Position numbers and translations under genes: made by a program. The notes under the pieces were generated by a model. It saw only the letters and a program-made list of their open reading frames with translations, did no database searches and was not told where the DNA came from. A DNA stretch of 7,651 bases. Origin: an uncultured Eubacteriales bacterium (GTDB taxonomy: Bacteria; Bacillota; Clostridia; Oscillospirales; CAG-272). This document shows, piece by piece, positions 1-4,680 of the stretch (positions within the stretch are counted from its first letter, which is position 1; each line of letters starts with the position of its first letter). The stretch is from NCBI GenBank assembly GCA_934500855.1, contig CAKSUH010000070.1, positions 1-7,651 on the forward strand, written 5' to 3'.

Positions 1-57
1 GTTTGGAGGGAGAGGGAGCCTCTTTCAAGAGGACTCCCTCTCCCTCCAAGGTCTTTC
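1..57 (-). repeat. 57-bp hairpin repeat, copy A, downstream of the COG2426 gene
   Basis: A perfect 16-bp inverted repeat (3-18 with 34-49, arm TTGGAGGGAGAGGGAG) encloses a second stem (CCTCTT 19-24 with AAGAGG 27-32) with one unpaired base, A33. Read on the minus strand it starts with GAAAGACC and ends with CCCTCCAAAC, exactly like copy B at 7577-7633, and both are 57 nt long. It begins 6 nt after the stop codon of the minus-strand gene, so it probably forms a hairpin at the 3' end of that transcript. There is no T-run after the stem inside the window, so it is not a textbook intrinsic terminator. It could be a transcription-end or RNA-stability element, or a dispersed palindromic repeat. The left edge touches the window boundary, so its full extent is not visible. 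Confidence 0.8.
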
Positions 58-63
58 CCCCCA

Positions 64-573
64 TTAGCCTCCGAACAAAGCGCGTAAACCGGAAGAACCG
101 GCGTAGAAGATAACGGTCATGATCGTGCAGGCAATGAAAACGCCGAGCAAAACGGCAGGGAAAGCCTTTTTCGGCTTCTGCTCCAACGCGGCGGAAATCA
201 GAGAGCCGGTCCAGCCGCCGGTTCCGGGAAGCGGAATCGCAACGAATAAGGTTACCCCCCAGTAGCCGTACTTTTCAATGGTCCCCTTGTGCTTTTCCAC
301 CTTGCGGTCAAGCCAGGAAGCAAGACGGCGGAAGAACTTCACGCGACTGCCGCGCATCAAGGAAAGAATCTTCCGAATCAACAGCAAAATGAAAGGAACA
401 GGCAGGATGTTTCCCGCAAAAGCCAACAAAAAAGTCTGCCACCACGGAAGCTCCAACGCCCAGCCGAGCGGAATCGCCCCGCGGCATTCGATAATCGGCA
501 GCATTGCGCAGAAAAATACGCAAAGCTCCCGCCCTACCGTCTCCAGAAAAAAGGTTTTGATCGCTTCGGTCAC
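64..573 (-). CDS. COG2426 family small multidrug export membrane protein
   Basis: This encodes a 169-aa integral membrane protein matching the 'putative small multi-drug export' family (COG2426, Sm_multidrug_ex) by recall of its motifs. No transport substrate is established for the family, so the drug-export name is tentative. Hydrophobic segments lie at about residues 16-38, 45-66, 105-126 and 138-160. The family signatures are present: PIIECRGAIPLG (25-37, acidic and Arg residues buried in a membrane segment) and AIPLPGTGGWTGSLIS (112-127). A basic loop (about 67-101, many Lys and Arg) separates the two halves and is probably cytoplasmic. The start is GTG at 571-573, chosen because GGAGGGA (581-587) lies 7 nt upstream and a near-consensus promoter precedes it. 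It is a single gene, divergent from tcdA. Length is normal for the family and nothing is missing. Confidence 0.85.
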   Translation of the reverse strand: MTEAIKTFFLETVGRELCVFFCAMLPIIECRGAIPLGWALELPWWQTFLLAFAGNILPVPFILLLIRKILSLMRGSRVKFFRRLASWLDRKVEKHKGTIEKYGYWGVTLFVAIPLPGTGGWTGSLISAALEQKPKKAFPAVLLGVFIACTIMTVIFYAGSSGLRALFGG

Positions 574-593
574 AGTCTTATCCCTCCGATTTC

Positions 594-601
594 ACAATTG
601 T
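594..601. promoter_or_regulatory. Candidate operator palindrome ACAATTGT
   Basis: This perfect 8-bp palindrome lies at the predicted transcription start of the minus-strand COG2426 gene. With TT and AA one base further out on each side it becomes a 14-bp palindrome with one mismatched pair (591-604). The same 8-bp core is at the centre of the 20-bp palindrome at 1466-1485. Binding by a repressor is inference only. Confidence 0.3.
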
Positions 602-605
602 AAAC

Positions 606-634
606 AGTATAGCATAAAAGCGGCGGTTTGTCAA
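606..634 (-). promoter_or_regulatory. Sigma-A promoter of the COG2426 gene
   Basis: On the minus strand there is a perfect -35 TTGACA (629-634), a 17-nt spacer, and a -10 TATACT (606-611) preceded by TGC, giving an extended -10. Transcription should start near 598-600, about 25 nt before the GTG start codon. A palindrome ACAATTGT (594-601) sits at the predicted start point and could be an operator. Confidence 0.8.
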
Positions 635-664
635 CCGATTTGACCCCCAATCCGAAAAAAAGAC

Positions 665-693
665 TTGCATTTTGCAGAGAAATCTGCTATACT
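665..693 (+). promoter_or_regulatory. Promoter of tcdA with an inverted repeat in its spacer
   Basis: TTGCAT (665-670) and TATACT (688-693) are 17 nt apart, and TGC before the -10 makes an extended -10. The spacer contains the inverted repeat GCAGA-GAAA-TCTGC (674-687), which ends exactly at the -10. Transcription would start around 700, leaving a leader of under 20 nt before the tcdA start. It points away from the COG2426 promoter, and both share the 10-mer TGCTATACTG. Confidence 0.65.
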
Positions 694-706
694 GAAGCAG
701 AAAGTT

Positions 707-711
707 GAGGG
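707..711 (+). promoter_or_regulatory. Ribosome binding site that favours the GTG start of tcdA
   Basis: GAGGG directly abuts the ATG at 712, with no spacing, but lies 6 nt before the in-frame GTG at 718. The usual spacing therefore favours GTG 718 as the start codon. Confidence 0.55.
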
Positions 712-717
712 ATGCCT

Positions 718-1443
718 GTGAACTGTAAAGAAGAAGAAAAACGAAGCGCGCGCCTGCTGGGGCTTGAAGCGCTCGCAAAACTGCGAAACGCCCATGTCGC
801 CGTGTTCGGAGTCGGCGGAGTCGGCGGATATGTCTGCGAGGCACTTGCCCGCACGGGAGTCGGCGCCCTGACCGTCATTGACGCCGATACCGTGTCGCTG
901 TCCAATATCAACCGCCAGACGGTCGCCCTGCATTCCACGGTGGGCAGAAAAAAGGTCGATGTGATGGCGGAGCGGATCAGGGATATCAACCCCGATTGCC
1001 GCGTCACGGCGATTGCCAAATTTTACCTTCCCGAAAACGCCGCGGAATTTCCGCTTGCGGAATATGACTTTGTGATTGACGCCATCGATACCGTGAAAGC
1101 CAAAATCGACCTCGCCGTGCGCGCAACAACCGAAGGCGTGCCGTTTCTTTCCGCGATGGGCGCGGGAAATAAGCTGGACCCCTCCCGTTTTGTCATTACC
1201 GACCTGGAAAAGACAAGCGGCTGCCCCTTGGCGCGGGTCATGCGGGTCGAACTGCGCAAACGCGGCATCCGCCATCTGACCGTCGCCTACTCTGCCGAAC
1301 CTGCGGCAAAGCCTGCCGCCGACGCCCCCGACGCCGATGAAAAAGGGACCGCAGGCAGACCTGCTCCCGGTTCCCTTCCCTATGTCGTGGGGACGGAGGG
1401 ACTGCTCATCGCGGGCGAGGTGATCCGAAAGCTGACCGAATAA
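718..1443 (+). CDS. tcdA: tRNA threonylcarbamoyladenosine dehydratase (TcdA/CsdL family)
   Basis: This E1-like, ATP-using enzyme closes the t6A side chain at position 37 of ANN-decoding tRNAs into the cyclic ct6A form; it acts in the cytoplasm. From the GTG start the protein is 241 aa (243 aa from the alternative ATG at 712). A Rossmann ThiF/MoeB/HesA fold is shown by FGVGGVGGY (about residues 30-38), DADTVSLSNINRQ (55-67, the Asp and Asn-Arg nucleotide-binding set), VGRKKVDVM (75-83), DAIDTV (121-126) and SAMGAGNKLDP (145-155). A Pro/Ala/Asp-rich linker (about 193-219) precedes the C-terminal segment GTEGLLIAGEVIRKL, which is typical of the family; the linker varies among relatives. It has its own promoter and appears monocistronic. 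No sulfur-carrier partner such as CsdE is nearby. The family call is firm; only the exact start is uncertain. Confidence 0.92.
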   Translation: MNCKEEEKRSARLLGLEALAKLRNAHVAVFGVGGVGGYVCEALARTGVGALTVIDADTVSLSNINRQTVALHSTVGRKKVDVMAERIRDINPDCRVTAIAKFYLPENAAEFPLAEYDFVIDAIDTVKAKIDLAVRATTEGVPFLSAMGAGNKLDPSRFVITDLEKTSGCPLARVMRVELRKRGIRHLTVAYSAEPAAKPAADAPDADEKGTAGRPAPGSLPYVVGTEGLLIAGEVIRKLTE

Positions 1444-1465
1444 CAGCGCGCCGTCCGGCAGGCTT

Positions 1466-1485
1466 ACATCAACAATTGTTGATGT
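1466..1485. promoter_or_regulatory. Perfect 20-bp palindrome between tcdA and the acyltransferase gene
   Basis: ACATCAACAATTGTTGATGT is a perfect palindrome, 22 nt after the tcdA stop and 15 nt before the -35 of the next promoter. A further TTGTTGA half-site at 1487-1493 repeats the one at 1476-1482 with an 11-base period, about one helical turn. This fits a dimeric regulator such as a MarR- or TetR-type protein (inference). Alternatively the hairpin followed by GTTTTGTT could weakly terminate tcdA transcripts, but the stem is AT-rich and the T-run is short. Confidence 0.5.
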
Positions 1486-1500
1486 TTTGTTGACCGAAGG

Positions 1501-1529
1501 TTGCAGATCGTGCGATAGAATAATATAGT
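1501..1529 (+). promoter_or_regulatory. Probable promoter of the acyltransferase-glycosyltransferase operon
   Basis: TTGCAG (1501-1506) and TATAGT (1524-1529) are separated by 17 nt. The -35 hexamer is close to the TTGCAT of the tcdA promoter. The spacer contains ATCG-TG-CGAT (1507-1516). Transcription would start near 1536, leaving a leader of about 40 nt. An in-frame ATG at 1530 lies at the promoter edge and is therefore not a plausible translation start. Confidence 0.5.
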
Positions 1530-1564
1530 ATGGTATGTTTTGTGTTTCGGGCAAGTTTTTCATC

Positions 1565-1569
1565 GGAGG
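1565..1569 (+). promoter_or_regulatory. Ribosome binding site fixing the acyltransferase start at 1575
   Basis: GGAGG lies 5 nt before the ATG at 1575. The upstream in-frame ATG at 1530 has no such site, so 1575 is preferred. Confidence 0.75.
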
Positions 1570-1574
1570 ATAAA

Positions 1575-2090
1575 ATGGAGTTTTTAAGATGTGCGCTGTA
1601 CCTTTCCGCCCTCGGCGTCCTCTCCTTCCTGTTCGGAAGGATTCTGCCGAAGAGTTGGATTCGCGGGGAAGCCTTTCCCTTTCGTACCAACGCAACAGAG
1701 GATCGCTTCTACTGCTTTCTTCGCGTTCGGGCCTGGCAGAACAAACTGCCCGACATGAGCCGGATGTTTCCCTCGCTCATGCCCCCCAAAAACCTGTCCG
1801 GCAGTTACCGCGAGCGGTTGCCCCTGATGATCCGCGAAACCTGCGTTGCAGAGCTGACCCATGTTCTGCTTGCGATTCTCGGCTTCCGTTGCGTTGCCAT
1901 CTGGCAGGGAGCGGGAGGCATCATCCTTTCGGTGCTGTTCTGCCTCGGAAATCTGCCGTTTATCATGATCCAGCGCTACAACCGCCCCAGACTGATTCGG
2001 TTGGCAAAATGGGTTGCCGCGCGTGAAAATCCGATTCCCGCTTCCGAGGATGCGGAATCCGCAAGGGAGGTCCGGGAATGCGAGCGCTGA
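1575..2090 (+). CDS. CrtO-like membrane acyltransferase (glycosyl-4,4'-diaponeurosporenoate acyltransferase family)
   Basis: This 171-aa membrane protein resembles Staphylococcus CrtO, which puts a fatty acid on the sugar of the carotenoid glycoside in staphyloxanthin synthesis. By recall, two stretches align with it: RVRAWQNKLPD (50-60, compare VRKWKHKILD) and NLPFIMIQRYNRPRL (126-140, compare NVPIIIVQRYNRPRL). The motif ETCVAELTH (88-96) carries conserved acidic and His residues that may be catalytic. Membrane segments are likely at about 4-22 and as a pair at about 93-106 and 112-132. The C-terminal tail is charged. The stop codon overlaps the glycosyltransferase start by 13 nt, so the two are probably translationally coupled and act on the same glycolipid. 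No carotenoid genes are visible, so the acceptor is more likely another glycolipid. Family membership is fairly sure; the substrate is not known. Confidence 0.75.
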   Translation: MEFLRCALYLSALGVLSFLFGRILPKSWIRGEAFPFRTNATEDRFYCFLRVRAWQNKLPDMSRMFPSLMPPKNLSGSYRERLPLMIRETCVAELTHVLLAILGFRCVAIWQGAGGIILSVLFCLGNLPFIMIQRYNRPRLIRLAKWVAARENPIPASEDAESAREVRECER

Positions 2091-3214
2091 TCCTGAGCTG
2101 CAGCATCGGAGGCGGTCACGACGCCTGCGCCCGCGCCGTTTCCGACGAGCTGACCGCACGCGGAAGTGAGTGCGTCACGCGTGACGCACTCCGCTTTGTT
2201 TTTCGCGGACTTCCGAAGCTGTTCTCCCGCAGTCATGTCTGGGTCTACCGTCATACCCCTGCGGTGTTCGGCAAGGTCTATCGCTTCGGCGAAACACACC
2301 CCGCCTCCTTCCGTCAGGGTACAGCCTTCCGCCGCCTGTTCCGCCGCGGAACGCGCAAGCTGAAGGACTATCTTCTGGAGGGCGGTTTCGACACGGTCAT
2401 CTGCACCCATGTTTTCCCCGCGATGATGGTCAGCGATGCGTTGCGGATTTTTCCGCCCGACGCGAAAAAGCCGGAAACCTGCTTTGTCGCAACCGATTAT
2501 ACGGGTTCCCCCGGCATGGCGGAATCCGATCTTGACTATTACTTTATCCCCGACCGTTCGCTGGAGCACTTCTTTACGGTCGGCAATATCACCGCAGACC
2601 GGATGCGCTCCTCCGGAATACCCGTCCGCCGTGCTTTTTACCGCAGGGTTCCGACCGACATCGCAAAAGAGCGTGCGGGACTTCCCCCCGACTGCCGCCA
2701 CATGGTGATGATGTGCGGGAGCATGGGATGCGGTCCGATGAACGGACTGACGCGGAGGCTAGCAAAGGAACTGGCGGAAAACGAACTTCTGACGGTGGTC
2801 TGCGGCACGAACAAGCAGCTTTACCGCCGCCTGACGCGCGCCTGCGGAAGCGCTGCACGCGTGCGGATCCTTTCCTATGTCAAAGATGTTTCGGCACTGC
2901 TTGACAGCGCGGACCTGTATCTCACAAAACCCGGCGGCATCAGCGTCACCGAAGCGGCGGAAAAACGCCTGCCGATGATTCTGATCGACACCGTAGCCGG
3001 CTGTGAGGACTACAATCTGCACTTCTTTGTCGATCTCGGCGCGGCAAAAACCGCCGGGACCGAAGAAGCAATCGCCGCGCTGGCGCTTGACACCCTGCGC
3101 AGTGACAGCGCGTTACGGCACATGGCAGATGCTTACGGGCGCCGCGAAGCGGCAAACGGTGCGCGCTATATCTGCGACATTCTCGACCCGCCGCAGAAGG
3201 CGGAAAGCGACTGA
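2078..3214 (+). CDS. MGDG synthase-type glycosyltransferase (GT28, processive diacylglycerol glucosyltransferase-like)
   Basis: This 378-aa protein is of normal length for the MGDG-synthase/UgtP/MurG-like group, which moves a sugar from a nucleotide sugar to a membrane lipid such as diacylglycerol at the inner face of the membrane. The N-terminal acceptor half starts with LILSCSIGGGHDACARAV (4-21), the GGGH lipid-binding signature, followed by ICTHVFPAMMV (108-118). The C-terminal donor half has MMCGSMGCGPM (211-221), VCGTNKQL (241-248) and SADLYLTKPGGISVTEA (277-293), the nucleotide-sugar motif. AGCEDYN (307-313) stands where relatives have PGQEEYN or a similar sequence. GGGAGG (2065-2070) lies 7 nt before the ATG, inside the end of the upstream gene. 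A perfect 24-bp palindrome lies within the codons for residues 31-38. Which lipid and sugar are used cannot be told from sequence; partnership with the upstream acyltransferase is inferred from the overlap. Confidence 0.85.
   Translation: MRALILSCSIGGGHDACARAVSDELTARGSECVTRDALRFVFRGLPKLFSRSHVWVYRHTPAVFGKVYRFGETHPASFRQGTAFRRLFRRGTRKLKDYLLEGGFDTVICTHVFPAMMVSDALRIFPPDAKKPETCFVATDYTGSPGMAESDLDYYFIPDRSLEHFFTVGNITADRMRSSGIPVRRAFYRRVPTDIAKERAGLPPDCRHMVMMCGSMGCGPMNGLTRRLAKELAENELLTVVCGTNKQLYRRLTRACGSAARVRILSYVKDVSALLDSADLYLTKPGGISVTEAAEKRLPMILIDTVAGCEDYNLHFFVDLGAAKTAGTEEAIAALALDTLRSDSALRHMADAYGRREAANGARYICDILDPPQKAESD
2168..2191. repeat. Perfect 24-bp palindrome inside the glycosyltransferase gene
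   Basis: The half-site GAGTGCGTCACG (2168-2179) is followed directly by its exact reverse complement (2180-2191), with no spacer. It codes for residues around ECVTRDAL of the glycosyltransferase, about 90 nt into the gene. It could form a very stable mRNA hairpin or act as a protein-binding site. It may also be accidental. Confidence 0.6.
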
Positions 3215-3372
3215 AACGCGCAGTCGGCTCAATACCCGACAAAGCACAAAACCCTTTCCCGCTTTTACTTTGACCGTGCAGGCACAAAGAGAAACGCACA
3301 CTTTGGTGAGAGCGGATTTTCTGCGGTCTGCATATGACCCTAAACGCAATTTCCCGAAAGGTCACATAAAAT
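3215..3372. other. 158-base gap between the two operons, no gene seen
   Basis: No reading frame here looks real. A small inverted repeat GTCGG/CCGAC (3223-3227, 3236-3240) follows the glycosyltransferase stop but has no T-run, so it is at best a poor terminator. I find no convincing -35/-10 pair: TTGACC at 3270-3275 lacks a matching -10. ATATGACC (3332-3339) can pair, with one mismatch, with GGTCACAT (3360-3367), whose first two bases belong to the weak ribosome site GAAAGG of the next gene. The activase pair may be read through from upstream or use a promoter I cannot recognise. Confidence 0.5.
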
Positions 3373-4680
3373 ATGGATTTTACAAAAGAAATGAAGGAGA
3401 CCTACACCATCATTTCGCCGGATATCTTTCCGACGCATATGGAGCTGATCTCCGAAATCTTCCGGATGTACGGCTACAACCTTGTCATCGCCAAGTACGA
3501 GGGCAAGGAGGTTATCGACACGGGCTTGAAGTATATGCACAACGATATGTGCTACCCCGCCATCTGCATGGTCGGTCAACAGATTTACGCGCTCACCTGC
3601 GGCGATTTCGACCCGCACAAGACCGCGCTGATCCAGTTCCAGACGGGCGGCGGATGCCGTGCCTCCAACTATCTCTGCCTGCTCCGCAAAGCACTGCACA
3701 ACATGGGAATGGACGATGTTCCCGTGCTGTCGCTCAGCTTCAGCGGAATCGAAAAATACAGCGGCTTCAAAATCACCCCGCGCATGATTCTGACAGGTCT
3801 GCGCAGTCTTGTTTACGGCGACATCCTCCTTCTGCTGAAGAATCAGGTTCTGCCGTATGAAGTCAACGCGGGAGAGACCGAGCGCACGGTGCGCAAATGG
3901 GTGGATGAGCTGTCGCGGCAGTTCCGCGCGAAAAAGGGGCTGTCCTCCGGCGACATGAAGCGGAATCTTGCCGCCATCGCAAAGGATTTTCACGATATCC
4001 CGCGCGAGAAGAAACACCTGCGCAAGGTCGGAATCGTAGGCGAAATCTATGTCAAATACTCCTCCTTCGGAAACAACGGGCTGGAAAAATTCCTGCTCTC
4101 GCAGGGGTGCGAATACATGGTTCCCGGGGTGCTCGGCTTCTTCCAGTTCTTCTTCTCGAACACCGAGGTGGAATACCGCTACTACGGCGGAAAGAAGGTC
4201 AAAAAGCTGGTCTGCGGCATTGCCGAAAACATCTTTGCCAAGTGGGAGCAGGGCATCATCGATGCGCTGAAGCCTTACCCCGAATTCGTTGCCCCCTCCC
4301 CGTTTGAGAACATCAAACGGTTGGCAGAGCGCGTGATCGACCGCGGCGTAAAGATGGGCGAAGGCTGGCTGCTTCCGGGAGAAGCGGCGGAGCTGATCGA
4401 AAAGGGCTACAACAGCATTGTCTGCGCACAGCCCTTCGGATGCCTGCCGAACCACATCGTGGGCAAAGGAACCATCCGTCGGTTGCGGGAACTTTACCCC
4501 GATGCGAACATTTTCCCCGTGGACTACGACGCGGGCGCCTCAAAAGTCAATCAGGAAAACCGCATCAAGCTGATGCTTGCCATTGCGGACGAAACGGAAG
4601 CCGGGCGGAATGCGGCGCACGGCAATCCCGAACACAACACGGAACAAACGGAGAAGCCAAATGAAACGGTTAGGACTTGA
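3373..4680 (+). CDS. CoA-enzyme activase C-terminal / 2-hydroxyacyl-CoA dehydratase-like protein (COG3581 type)
   Basis: This 435-aa protein corresponds to the C-terminal third of the ~1400-aa fused activase/dehydratase proteins of Clostridia, here a separate gene. Recognisable blocks are FTKEMKETYTIISP (3-16, in the fused proteins part of the junction segment), GLKYMHNDMCYPAICMVGQ (51-69), FQTGGGCRASNY (89-100), VPVLSLSFSGIEK (116-128), RKWVDELSRQF (174-184) and CAQPFGCLPNHIVGKG (351-366) with DYDAGASKVNQENRIKL (384-400). Cys60, Cys95, Cys351 and Cys357 are candidate Fe-S ligands, by analogy to the HgdB/HgdA and double-cubane cluster proteins. The ribosome site GAAAGG is weak, 11 nt from the ATG. 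The hydrophilic tail after about residue 405 is unconserved-looking and overlaps the activase start by 20 nt. The reaction is unknown; the dehydratase name comes from the family only. Confidence 0.85.
   Translation: MDFTKEMKETYTIISPDIFPTHMELISEIFRMYGYNLVIAKYEGKEVIDTGLKYMHNDMCYPAICMVGQQIYALTCGDFDPHKTALIQFQTGGGCRASNYLCLLRKALHNMGMDDVPVLSLSFSGIEKYSGFKITPRMILTGLRSLVYGDILLLLKNQVLPYEVNAGETERTVRKWVDELSRQFRAKKGLSSGDMKRNLAAIAKDFHDIPREKKHLRKVGIVGEIYVKYSSFGNNGLEKFLLSQGCEYMVPGVLGFFQFFFSNTEVEYRYYGGKKVKKLVCGIAENIFAKWEQGIIDALKPYPEFVAPSPFENIKRLAERVIDRGVKMGEGWLLPGEAAELIEKGYNSIVCAQPFGCLPNHIVGKGTIRRLRELYPDANIFPVDYDAGASKVNQENRIKLMLAIADETEAGRNAAHGNPEHNTEQTEKPNETVRT
4650..4653 (+). promoter_or_regulatory. Ribosome binding site setting the activase start at 4661
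   Basis: GGAG lies 7 nt before the ATG at 4661, inside the end of the upstream gene. An in-frame ATG at 4577 would add 28 residues rich in Arg and Lys that do not resemble the family, whose members begin at a motif like LGLDIGSTT. The start at 4661 is therefore preferred. Confidence 0.75.

Noticed and set aside
1042..1054. GCGGAA-T-TTCCGC inverted repeat inside tcdA
   Set aside because: Short, fully coding, and expected by chance in sequence this rich in GCGGAA-type codons.
1530..1574. 15-residue N-terminal extension of the acyltransferase from the ATG at 1530
   Set aside because: That ATG abuts the predicted -10 element and has no ribosome site, whereas ATG 1575 has GGAGG 5 nt upstream.
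631..1695. A 354-codon minus-strand frame across tcdA and the neighbouring gap
   Set aside because: It crosses the tcdA promoter and the palindrome region, has no family signal, and tcdA is unambiguous on the plus strand.
3223..3240. GTCGG/CCGAC hairpin as a terminator of the glycosyltransferase operon
   Set aside because: The stem is only 5 bp with an 8-nt loop and no T-run follows.
3340..4455. A 371-codon minus-strand open frame opposite the 435-aa dehydratase-like gene
   Set aside because: No ribosome site or family resemblance; it mirrors a well-supported plus-strand gene.
4577..4660. 28-residue N-terminal extension of the activase
   Set aside because: It is basic and low in family resemblance, overlaps the upstream gene further, and ATG 4661 has GGAG at good spacing right before the conserved LDIGSTT motif.
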